Origin: DATBIO01 sp036556965
GTDB lineage: Bacteria; Acidobacteriota; Vicinamibacteria; Fen-336
Assembly (NCBI GenBank): GCA_036556965.1
Contig: DATBIO010000091.1
Coordinates: 1-30,375 of the forward strand
Direction of reading: 5' to 3'
Length of the DNA: 30,375 bases
Positions 8,306-15,026 of this stretch are shown here, piece by piece; positions within the stretch are counted from its first letter, which is position 1; each line of letters opens with the position of its first letter. The notes beneath the pieces are model-generated. The model searched no databases and was not told the DNA's origin. It saw only the letters and a program-made list of their open reading frames with translations. The position numbers and the translations under genes were made by a program.

Positions 8306-9307
8306 TCAGGCCGCGGCGGCGGCCTCGGCCCGGGCGCCCTCCGCCGACCAGTCCGTGTGCGGCGCGCGGTTGCGCACGAACCACTGCCAGGCGATCCCGC
8401 GATAGGTCTGGGGGACGAGCCCCAGCCGGGAGTAGAGCGGCCGCAGGCCCTCGTGCAGCGCGCGCAGGTTGTAGAAGGGCACGCGCGGGAAGTAATGGTG
8501 CTCGAGGTGGTAGTTGGAGTAGAGGAAGAGGAAGTCCCAGAGACGGCTGGGCTTCATCAGGGTGGACCACTTCAGGGGGTGGGAGGGGTCGATGTTGTAG
8601 TGCTGCCCCAGCCGGTTCAGGGTGAAGGCCACCGGGAAGACGAGGAAATAGGGCACGAACCAGACGCGGAGCACCGCGCCGGGACCGCCCGCGGCCCAGA
8701 GCAGGCCGGCCGCCCCGAGCTGCACGGCCACCGTGGCCAGGCGCTCGCGCCGGATGGTGGCCCGCAGCGCCTCGGGGTAGCTGCGCGCTTCGCGCGCCGC
8801 CGCCCGGAAGTACAGGGGCATCAGCGCGGGCGTGCAGTAGAGCAGCTTGTACCAGCGCGCGTTGCGCCGGGGCGAGAGCCAGTGCCGCTTGGGGTCGTCG
8901 TGCCCGTCGCCCAGGTTGTCGTGGTGGTCGAGGTGCCAGCGCGTGAACTGGCTGGCCGAGATGCCGCTGGTGACGGCGTAGGCCAGGCCCAGGACGCGCT
9001 CGGCGCGCCGGCGCGTGCCACGGAAGACGGAGTTGTGCACCACCTCGTGCAGCAGGGTGGTCATGTTGAAGAAGGTGAAGCCCTGGAGGACGGCCACGGG
9101 CACCCACAGCCACGGGCTCGTCAGCTGCCACAGGGCCACCCCGCAGCCGGCCACGATGGCGAACTGTCGGGCCGCGTAGAGGAGGTGCACGCCGGGCCGG
9201 CGCTCGTGCAGCCGGCGCAGGTCGGCGAGGGGGACCGCCTCCCGCAGCTGCTGCTTGAAGGCGGCGATCTCCTTCCAGTAGTGCCGGGACTTGGGGCCAG
9301 CGGACAT
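8306..9307 (-). CDS. Membrane fatty acid desaturase
   Basis: 333 aa integral membrane di-iron enzyme of the FA_desaturase family, which introduces a double bond into an acyl chain using O2 and an electron donor. Three histidine boxes are visible: HEVVH (87-91), HLDHH (125-129) and HLEHH (267-271), plus GQHY before the third. Hydrophobic segments flank them (about 47-85, 103-120 and 195-230). It has no cytochrome b5 or ferredoxin domain, so an external donor is needed. Acyl specificity (phospholipid, carotenoid or sphingolipid-like) cannot be told. The start is fixed by a perfect -10 element 6 nt upstream with no Shine-Dalgarno. It is divergent from the lipoprotein gene. Confidence 0.9.
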   Translation of the reverse strand: MSAGPKSRHYWKEIAAFKQQLREAVPLADLRRLHERRPGVHLLYAARQFAIVAGCGVALWQLTSPWLWVPVAVLQGFTFFNMTTLLHEVVHNSVFRGTRRRAERVLGLAYAVTSGISASQFTRWHLDHHDNLGDGHDDPKRHWLSPRRNARWYKLLYCTPALMPLYFRAAAREARSYPEALRATIRRERLATVAVQLGAAGLLWAAGGPGAVLRVWFVPYFLVFPVAFTLNRLGQHYNIDPSHPLKWSTLMKPSRLWDFLFLYSNYHLEHHYFPRVPFYNLRALHEGLRPLYSRLGLVPQTYRGIAWQWFVRNRAPHTDWSAEGARAEAAAAA

Positions 9308-9313
9308 CCGGAG

Positions 9314-9319
9314 ATTCTA
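9314..9319 (-). promoter_or_regulatory. -10 element TAGAAT, leaderless desaturase promoter
   Basis: TAGAAT on the minus strand ends 6 nt (CTCCGG) before the ATG at 9307. Initiation at the usual 6-7 nt after the hexamer would fall on the A of the start codon. A weak TTCGGC lies 17 nt upstream as the only -35 candidate. Confidence 0.6.
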
Positions 9320-9352
9320 ACCGCGGGCGCTCTTCCGCCGAACCGCGGGTGC

Positions 9353-9358
9353 TACAAG
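9353..9358 (+). promoter_or_regulatory. -10-like element TACAAG, leaderless lipoprotein promoter
   Basis: TACAAG in the context GCTACAAGAGGGGA ends 6 nt before the ATG at 9365. The spacing is identical to that of the divergent desaturase. The last base deviates from TANNNT. Confidence 0.4.
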
Positions 9359-9364
9359 AGGGGA

Positions 9365-9952
9365 ATGCGCTCCTTGCCGGCGCTGGCGGCGGCGCTCCTC
9401 GTGGGCAGCGGCTGTGCCGCGCCCCCCGCCTCCTCGCCGCCGCCGGCGGCGAGCGCCGTGCCGGGCACGGCGGCCGGGGGCCTCCCTTCGGCGCCGCCCA
9501 CGCCTTCCCCGGCGCCCGAGGCCTGGACGGTCACCCCCACCGGCCTCGGGCCCGTGCGCGTCGGGATGACCGTCCCCGAAGCGCAACGGGTCCTGGGGTC
9601 GGCCCTGGTCGCCCTCGACCCCGAAGCGCCCTGCTACCACGTGCGCTGGGACGGCGGCCCGCCCCGCGTCACCTTCATGGTGATCGACGGCCGCATCGCG
9701 CGCGTGAACGTGGACGCGGCGCCCACCGCGACCTCCGCCGGCGCGCGCGTGGGGGACAGCGAGGCTCGCGTGGAGGCCCTCTACCCTGGCCAGGTGGCGG
9801 TCACGCCGCACAAGTACACGGACGGACGGTACCTGACGGTCACGCCCGCGGAGGACGGCCACCGGATCGTCTTCGAATCCGACGGGGAGCGGGTGCTCCG
9901 CTACCGCGCCGGCCGCCTGCCCGAGGTCCGCTGGGTGGAGGGCTGCTCCTGA
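9365..9952 (+). CDS. Putative lipoprotein of unknown function
   Basis: 195 aa. N-terminal signal MRSLPALAAALLVGSGC ends in a lipobox-like LVGSGC (Cys17), then a Pro/Ala/Ser-rich linker to about residue 50. The rest is a small globular domain: GLGPVRVGMTVPEAQRVLG, then CYHVRW, VTFMVIDGRIARVNV, GARVGDSEARVEALYPG and RIVFESDGERVLRYRAG. The 'GxxRxGMTxxEAxxxLG ... GDSEARVxxLYPG' pattern is that of small periplasmic proteins with two related helix-strand repeats, reminiscent of the SmpA/BamE fold, but this is by eye only. It would sit in the periplasm anchored to a membrane. The start is set by the lipobox distance and the -10 at 9353. Confidence 0.75.
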   Translation: MRSLPALAAALLVGSGCAAPPASSPPPAASAVPGTAAGGLPSAPPTPSPAPEAWTVTPTGLGPVRVGMTVPEAQRVLGSALVALDPEAPCYHVRWDGGPPRVTFMVIDGRIARVNVDAAPTATSAGARVGDSEARVEALYPGQVAVTPHKYTDGRYLTVTPAEDGHRIVFESDGERVLRYRAGRLPEVRWVEGCS

Positions 9953-9966
9953 GCGCGCGGATGTTC

Positions 9967-9972
9967 TAGGAT
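9967..9972 (+). promoter_or_regulatory. -10 element TAGGAT for the flavin oxidase
   Basis: TAGGAT in TTCTAGGATCGG ends 10 nt before the ATG at 9983. No Shine-Dalgarno lies between (CGGCCCCACC). The predicted leader is about 3-4 nt. Confidence 0.5.
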
Positions 9973-9982
9973 CGGCCCCACC

Positions 9983-11701
9983 ATGGCCGACATCGAGTTC
10001 CGCGTCGCCACCGCGCGCCCCGTGGCCGAGGTCAAGGCCGCGCTGGAGCGCGAGATCCGTGATCGGCTTCCCGGCGAGCGCATCCGGAAGTTCTGGGAGG
10101 GCGACGTCTTCCGTCTCGTGGGCATGGGCGCCGACGGGCGCATCGAGGTGGCGGAGGGGGAGATCCGCGCTCGTGCCTCTTTGAAGCCGCCGCTTTCCCT
10201 CATGAAGGGACGCGTGGAGCAGGGCTTGCGGGATACGGTGACGGCCGCGGCCGCGGGGCCCCGGGCACCCTCCACCTCGTCTCCGGCCGCGGCCCCGGCG
10301 GGGTACGGGGGGGCGGGTGCGCTCCCCATGGACGCGCTGCGCGCGGCCGTGCAGGGCGTGGTGCTGGACGGGGCCCAGGCCCACGACGAGTTCCTCACCA
10401 ACTTCGGCCACGTCCACTTCTGGCGCCCGAAGGTGGTGGTCAAGCCGACCTGCGTGGACGACGTGCGCGAGGCCCTGCTCTTCGCGCGGCGCCACGGGCT
10501 CACCGTCTCCACGCGGGGGGCGGCGCACTCCCAGTCGGAGCTGGCCATCAGCCGGGACGGGATCCTGCTCGACATGAAGGCGATGCACCGGGTGCTGGCC
10601 CTGGACGAGGAGGCCCGCACCATCACCGTGGAGGCAGGGGCCATCTGGCGCGACGTGGTCGCGCGCGCCTACGCGCGGAGTCTCATCCCGCCGGTGCTCA
10701 CCAACAACCTCTCGGTCACGGTGGGGGGCACGCTCTCCATCGCCGGCATCGGGGTGGCCTCGTTCCGGCACGGCGCCCAGGCCGACAACGTGGAGTCCCT
10801 GGAGGTGGCCACCGTGGACGGGGAGGTCCACCGCTGCTCGCGGACGGTGGAGCCCGAGCTGTTCTGGGGCGTTCTCTCCGGGCTGGGCCAGGTCGGCATC
10901 ATCCTCACCGCCACCCTGCGCCTGCGCCGCGTCAAGCCCATGACGCGGACCTACTACCTCCTCTACGACCGCCTCGACCGCTTCATGGCCGACGCGAAGC
11001 ACGCCATGGACGGCGGCGTCTGGGACTACATCGAGTCCTGGTGCGCGCCCTGCCCGCAGGGCCTCAAGTGGGTGGGCGGCGTCCGCCAGCCCTTCGCGCG
11101 CTGGTTCTTCCCCGCCCACCTCACGGTGGAGTTCGACCCCACCTCGCCTCCCGACGACGCCCGCCTCCTGGAGGGGCTCACGCCGTACGACAACCTGCTC
11201 ACGGACGACCTGCCCACCCACGACTTCGCCAACCGGCTGGTCCCGGTGTTCGACGTGTGGCGCAAGCTCGGGACCTGGGAGCACCTGCATCCCTGGATGG
11301 AGGTGGTGCTGCCCTGGTCCACCGCCGCCGAGTTCATGGACCTGCTGCTCCCGGACCTGTCACCCGGCGTCCAGGTCGGCGGCCACGTCCTCCTCTGGCC
11401 GGCCCGCGCCTCGGTGAGCGAGGTGCCGTTGTTCATGCATCCGGACGAGGAGTACCTGATCGGCTTCGGCATCCTGCCCGCGATCCCGCCGAAGCTGTGG
11501 GAGCAGGCGCGGCCGCGCCTGCAGGCGGCGAGCGAGCTGTCCATCGCCATGGGAGGCAAGCGCTACCTCTCGGGCTTCGTCGAGTTCACGCCCGACCAGT
11601 GGCGCGAGCACTTCGGCCCGCGCTGGGAGGGCTTCGCCGCGCTCAAGAAGCGGCACGACCCCGAGGGGCGGCTCAACCCCGGGTTCGTCGCTTTCGGCTA
11701 G
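9983..11701 (+). CDS. FAD-linked oxidase (cytokinin dehydrogenase-like) with an N-terminal PHA-granule-type domain
   Basis: 572 aa. Residues 1-90 resemble the small polyhydroxyalkanoate-system protein domain (PHA_gran_rgn type): MADIEFRV start, FWEGDVFRL, GRIEV, and PLSLMKGRVEQGLR. An Ala/Pro/Ser-rich linker (about 91-112) follows. Residues 113-340 form a PCMH-type FAD-binding domain with RGAAHSQSEL, where His182 matches the His that binds FAD covalently in cytokinin dehydrogenase and related oxidases, and GGTLSIAGIG. The C-terminal half has the substrate-domain features LHPWMEVVLPWS, YLIGFGILP and a closing KKRHDPEGRLNPGF. It oxidises a small molecule (alcohol or amine) in the cytosol; the substrate is unknown. 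The fusion is unusual and the two halves read through without a stop. Confidence 0.82.
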   Translation: MADIEFRVATARPVAEVKAALEREIRDRLPGERIRKFWEGDVFRLVGMGADGRIEVAEGEIRARASLKPPLSLMKGRVEQGLRDTVTAAAAGPRAPSTSSPAAAPAGYGGAGALPMDALRAAVQGVVLDGAQAHDEFLTNFGHVHFWRPKVVVKPTCVDDVREALLFARRHGLTVSTRGAAHSQSELAISRDGILLDMKAMHRVLALDEEARTITVEAGAIWRDVVARAYARSLIPPVLTNNLSVTVGGTLSIAGIGVASFRHGAQADNVESLEVATVDGEVHRCSRTVEPELFWGVLSGLGQVGIILTATLRLRRVKPMTRTYYLLYDRLDRFMADAKHAMDGGVWDYIESWCAPCPQGLKWVGGVRQPFARWFFPAHLTVEFDPTSPPDDARLLEGLTPYDNLLTDDLPTHDFANRLVPVFDVWRKLGTWEHLHPWMEVVLPWSTAAEFMDLLLPDLSPGVQVGGHVLLWPARASVSEVPLFMHPDEEYLIGFGILPAIPPKLWEQARPRLQAASELSIAMGGKRYLSGFVEFTPDQWREHFGPRWEGFAALKKRHDPEGRLNPGFVAFG

Positions 11702-11704
11702 AGG

Positions 11705-13984
11705 CTACTCGCGGACGCCGAACTCGTCCCTCGGAAAGAGGTCGCGGTTCGGGGTGAGGCCGGCCACCGCCGGCGCATACGCTTGCCAGCCGTCGAGCGC
11801 GGAAATGGTCTGGGCCGAGTGGTGCGGGCCCAGGTACGCGCCCACGGAGGTGGCCAGGATGCGCTGCTTCCAGGCGGCGAGGTCGATGCGGAAGGGCTGG
11901 CTGCTGCCGAGGAGAACGAGGTTCTCCTCGAAGGTGAGCACATAGGGAAACACGCGCCGGAAAGTGGCGGCGACGCGTGGAGTAGCCGCCCAGGCGGACA
12001 TGATGCCGCCCCGCTCGAGCCGGGACGCGGCCAGGCGGTAGAACTCCTCCGAATAGAGGTTCCCGCTGTACGCACTCTCCGGATGGAGGGCGTCCATCTC
12101 GATGATGTCGTAGCGCGCGCCGGACCGGGCAAGCGCGTTGCGGCCATCGGCGACCAGCAACGCGACACGAGGGTCGGAGAGAAAGGCGCGGAGGTTCACG
12201 TCGACGCGATGCTGGGCGCGGTAGGTCCGGAGCAGCCTGTGCAGGGGCGCGCAGATCTCGAACACCGTCACCCTTTCCGTCTCCGACCGGCAGCCCGCCG
12301 CCCACGGCGTGTCGCCCGATCCGAGCCCCACGATGGCCACGGTTCGCGGCGCGGGATGGATGACCGCCGGCAAGGCGCCGAGCAAGGTGTGTATTCCGCC
12401 GAACGGGAAGAGGCTGTGCCGCCGCCCGTTGATCCACAGCTCCGCCTTCCGCTCGACCGAGGGCCGGATGGAAACGACGCTGGTGGCGTCCTCCTCGACC
12501 AGCGAGCCGGCCTCGTACAGGCCGTGCAGCCGTGTCCACAGGGCCTCCTGCGTCGGACCCGCGGCGGCGAGCAACGCCAGGACGGCCGCTAGCGCACCGA
12601 ACGACCAGCGCCGGCGGTAGCAGACGAGGCCGGTGACGGCGAAGATCACTCCGGCGGCGGTGAGCACCCGCATGGTGCCGGTGGTTCCGAACGCGGTCAG
12701 CGAGAAGAGGCCTACCGCGAGGCTGCCCGCCACGCTGCCCGTGATGTTGGCCGCCTGCAGCATCCCCACCTTGCGTCCGCTGGTGCGTACGTCGTCGTGG
12801 ACGGCCCGTTGCAGCGCGGTGAAGGAGAGCCCCATCAGGAAGGTCGGGAGTCCGAACAAGAACGCCGGCCACACCAGGTAGAGCCGGAGGATCTCGGCGA
12901 GGCCGCTGTCCACGCCGAGGACGAACGTGCGATGACGCGCCCAGTAGGCGGCGTAGTCTCGGTAGAGGGGCGTGTCCGGGCTCAGCGTGGAGACGAGGAG
13001 CAGCACGGATGCCGCGTAGGCGAACAGGAGGCACTGGCAGATCAGGAAGACCCGCAGCGGACGACGCGCACGCGCGATCACGCGCACGCCGGTGAGGGTC
13101 CCGCTGCCCAGCCCGGCCAGGTAGACCGCAAGCACGGTGCCGAAGGTGTAGGCGGTTGCTTTGACGCCCACGTCGATGACGCGGAACCAGACGATCTCCA
13201 GGGCAAGCGCGCAACACCCGCTGAGCGCGTACAGGGCGAGCCAGAGGCCGAACGGCCGGCCCGCCGGCGCGTCCAGATCGGGCGCGGAGGGGGGCGTCAC
13301 CGCCTCCGCGGCCACGGCCACCGCCGGCGAGGCGCGAGTCCGGCGGGCGAGGACCACGGCCCCGGCGGCGGCGATCAGGTTCGTCGCGGCCGCGACCGCG
13401 ACCGCGCCGCGGATTCCGGCCGCCGGGATCAGGACCCACGGAGTGACGAGCGCTCCAAGGCTCGCACCGAACACGTTGAGCGCATAGAGCAGGCCGATCG
13501 TGCGATACGCCGTGCTCGCCTCGCGGACCATGCCGTGGACGAGGAAAGGCAGCGACATCCCCATGAGCGTCGTGGGCAGGGCGAGGGCCGCCACGTGATG
13601 CAGGGCCATCCGCCACGGCGCCCCGGCGGTCCAGGACGCCCTCAGGTAGAGCCAGTCGTAGTAGAGCGTGCAGCTCAGCGCGCCGAACAGGCCGATGGCC
13701 AGCTCGAGCAGGGCGAACACGCGCAGCGTGGCGCGAGGAGACAGCCGGCCGCTCAGCACGCCGCCCAGGTGGCTGCCGAAGCCCAGGCCGGCCATGAAGG
13801 CGGCCACGATGACCGCGACCGATTGGGTGCCGACGCCCGTGTGCAGCGCGAGGATGCGCTGCCACGACACCTGGTAGACGAGGGCCGAGGCGCCGCTCAG
13901 GAGGAAGACGGCGCCGGCCAGCCATGGCTCGGGGGCGCGCCTGGCGAGGAGCGCCGAGGCTGGCGAGTCTGATCGCGGAGACAA
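11705..13984 (-). CDS. Polytopic membrane protein with C-terminal spermidine synthase-like domain
   Basis: 759 aa. About a dozen hydrophobic segments in two six-helix bundles (roughly 20-220 and 245-500), the first starting WLAGAVFLLSGASALVYQV and containing GLGFGSHLGG, the second LYALSGCCALALEIVWFR and GLGSGTLTG. The soluble C-terminus has a Rossmann methyltransferase-like fold of the spermidine synthase family: GLGSGDT (551-558), Glu576 in FEIC, ADGRNAL, and YDIIEMDALHPES. Whether it makes polyamines is doubtful; such fusions are common and uncharacterised. The only start between an in-frame TAA and the first helix is TTG at 13984. The stop is 3 bp from the convergent oxidase stop. See also the upstream short frame at 14000-14050. 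Confidence 0.85.
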   Translation of the reverse strand: MSPRSDSPASALLARRAPEPWLAGAVFLLSGASALVYQVSWQRILALHTGVGTQSVAVIVAAFMAGLGFGSHLGGVLSGRLSPRATLRVFALLELAIGLFGALSCTLYYDWLYLRASWTAGAPWRMALHHVAALALPTTLMGMSLPFLVHGMVREASTAYRTIGLLYALNVFGASLGALVTPWVLIPAAGIRGAVAVAAATNLIAAAGAVVLARRTRASPAVAVAAEAVTPPSAPDLDAPAGRPFGLWLALYALSGCCALALEIVWFRVIDVGVKATAYTFGTVLAVYLAGLGSGTLTGVRVIARARRPLRVFLICQCLLFAYAASVLLLVSTLSPDTPLYRDYAAYWARHRTFVLGVDSGLAEILRLYLVWPAFLFGLPTFLMGLSFTALQRAVHDDVRTSGRKVGMLQAANITGSVAGSLAVGLFSLTAFGTTGTMRVLTAAGVIFAVTGLVCYRRRWSFGALAAVLALLAAAGPTQEALWTRLHGLYEAGSLVEEDATSVVSIRPSVERKAELWINGRRHSLFPFGGIHTLLGALPAVIHPAPRTVAIVGLGSGDTPWAAGCRSETERVTVFEICAPLHRLLRTYRAQHRVDVNLRAFLSDPRVALLVADGRNALARSGARYDIIEMDALHPESAYSGNLYSEEFYRLAASRLERGGIMSAWAATPRVAATFRRVFPYVLTFEENLVLLGSSQPFRIDLAAWKQRILATSVGAYLGPHHSAQTISALDGWQAYAPAVAGLTPNRDLFPRDEFGVRE

Positions 13985-13998
13985 TGGGGAGCACGGGG

Positions 13999-14004
13999 AT
14001 TATC
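13999..14004 (-). promoter_or_regulatory. -10 element GATAAT for the MFS/spermidine synthase-like gene
   Basis: GATAAT on the minus strand ends 14 nt before the TTG start at 13984. TTGGCG lies 19 nt upstream as a possible -35. It gives a leader of about 8 nt. Confidence 0.45.
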
Positions 14005-14050
14005 CGCGAAAGCGGGCAGAATCCGCCAACCCGCCCGAGGGGTGGCGCAT
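14000..14050 (-). CDS. 16-codon upstream ORF in frame with the MFS/spermidine synthase-like gene
   Basis: ATG at 14050 and TAA at 14002-14000, encoding 16 residues beginning MRHPSGGLADS. The ATG is preceded by TAGAGC ending 6 nt upstream (14062-14057), the same geometry as the desaturase promoter. The frame is the same as that of the gene starting 22 codons later, so only the TAA separates them. It may be a leader peptide, a decayed N-terminal extension, or chance. Confidence 0.25.
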   Translation of the reverse strand: MRHPSGGLADSARFRG

Positions 14051-14094
14051 CGGAATGCTCTACCGTCAAGCGCTAAGGGCGATCGGGAGGGGCG

Positions 14095-14205
14095 GTGGCG
14101 GCGGCGGAGAAGTCGCTCGCCGGCGCCGCGTCCGCCGCGCCGCCGTTGCGTGAGGAGTACCGGCGACTGAACACCGCTCTCCTCGAGAGGCTCCGGCAGC
14201 CATGA
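14095..14205 (+). CDS. Possible 36-aa small protein
   Basis: GTG at 14095 with GGGAGG about 5 nt upstream, TGA at 14203. The peptide is Ala-rich, then amphipathic and charged (LREEYRRLNTALLERLRQP). An in-frame TAA at 14074 precludes a longer version. It has no recognised relative. It may be a real small protein, a remnant of a larger gene's C-terminus, or chance in GC-rich DNA. Confidence 0.25.
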   Translation: MAAAEKSLAGAASAAPPLREEYRRLNTALLERLRQP

Positions 14206-14289
14206 CGAGGGGCTGACCGCGGGGAGGCTCGTGAGCGCCGTCCGTCGCGCCGGGGTGGTCGGTCGCGCGCCGGCTTCAGGAGGCGGGGA

Positions 14290-14322
14290 CGGGCGGCCGC
14301 GTCACCAAGGAGCGGCCGCCCG
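14290..14322 (-). terminator. Perfect hairpin after the Gly/Tyr/Arg-rich gene
   Basis: An 11-bp perfect stem (14290-14300 with 14312-14322, 11-nt loop) begins 12 nt past the minus-strand stop at 14335. There is no T-run, like the hairpin at 1621. It is likely an RNA 3'-end stabiliser or Rho-linked terminator. Confidence 0.5.
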
Positions 14323-14334
14323 CCGGGACTGCCC

Positions 14335-14871
14335 TCAGAAGCCGTGCCGCTGGCTGCACCAGCCGTTGTTGCTGCCGTGGTGCCGATGGCGCCCGTCGCG
14401 CTGCCAGTCATAGGTGCCGGCGCCGTACCGGTACCGGCCCAGCCACGGGTCCCACACGCGGTCGTCACGACCGTCGCGCCCGTAGCGTCCCTGGTCGCGG
14501 CCGTAGCCGTAGTACGCCGAGTAGCCGTCGCGGTAGCCCTGCTCGAAGCCGCGCCGGTAGCCCTGCACGTAGTCGGCGCGCCGCCCGTACCGCGAGTTGT
14601 AGCCGTGGTCGCCCTCGCGGTAGCGGCCGTGGCGCGAGAAGTTGTAGGGACGCCGGTCGTCGCCGTCGTCGCGCCCTTCCTTGAGGCCCTGCTCGTAGCC
14701 GCGCTCGAAGGCGACGCCTTGGGCGCCGCCGTAGTAGCCGTATCCGCGCTGCTGGGCGCGGCCCTGCCACCGGCCTCCACGCCAATCGTCGTCGTCGTCG
14801 TCCGCCCACGCGATCGAGCCCGACGAGAGGGCCAGCACCGCGCCGACGGCCAGCAATCGCAACCTCGTCAT
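14335..14871 (-). CDS. Exported Gly/Tyr/Arg/Asp-rich protein of unknown function
   Basis: 178 aa. Signal peptide MTRLRLLAVGAVLALSSGSIAWA, then an Asp-run (DDDDDD). The mature protein is low-complexity and repetitive: FERGYEQGLKEGRDD and YRRGFEQGYRDGYSAYYG share the unit (F/Y)xxGYxxGxxxGxxD, separated by RHGRYREGDHGYNSRYG. Proteins with 'GYREGxREGRxD ... YRRGFExGYRxGY' are frequent in Acidobacteriota and have no known function (recalled, not searched). The repeats could bind water, metal or polysaccharide in the envelope; this is inference only. ATG at 14871 is chosen over an upstream in-frame start because it has GGAGG 9 nt upstream and directly begins the signal peptide. Confidence 0.8.
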   Translation of the reverse strand: MTRLRLLAVGAVLALSSGSIAWADDDDDDWRGGRWQGRAQQRGYGYYGGAQGVAFERGYEQGLKEGRDDGDDRRPYNFSRHGRYREGDHGYNSRYGRRADYVQGYRRGFEQGYRDGYSAYYGYGRDQGRYGRDGRDDRVWDPWLGRYRYGAGTYDWQRDGRHRHHGSNNGWCSQRHGF

Positions 14872-15010
14872 GTCTTCCGTCCTCCACTCATGGACCGACG
14901 CCGCTACCGCCACGAGCAACCCACGTGCCGCCGCAAGTCGTTCAGCCTCCTGGGCTCCGCCATGCCGGCTGTACCGCCCAGAGGACGCAATGGCGCAAGG
15001 CGAGGGCAGA

Positions 15011-15016
15011 TATACT
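15011..15016 (+). promoter_or_regulatory. -10 element TATACT for the HerA-like ATPase operon
   Basis: TATACT, one mismatch from TATAAT, ends 10 nt before the ATG at 15027. The interval (GGGCGCCCCC) is a self-complementary GC block without a Shine-Dalgarno. The predicted leader is 3-4 nt. Confidence 0.6.
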
Positions 15017-15026
15017 GGGCGCCCCC

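Larger units (their letters stand above)
13985..14334. other. Intergenic region of 350 bp between two minus-strand genes
   Basis: It holds two candidate -10 elements on the minus strand (GATAAT 13999-14004 and TAGAGC 14057-14062), a short in-frame upstream ORF, a possible 36-aa plus-strand ORF (14095-14205) and the 3' hairpin of the 14335-14871 gene. Bases 14206-14289 show nothing I can name. Confidence 0.6.

Noticed and set aside
11705..13984. Genuine spermidine synthase of a polyamine pathway
   Set aside because: The domain is the C-terminal part of a large membrane protein and no decarboxylase or polyamine gene is near; only a fold-level name is justified.
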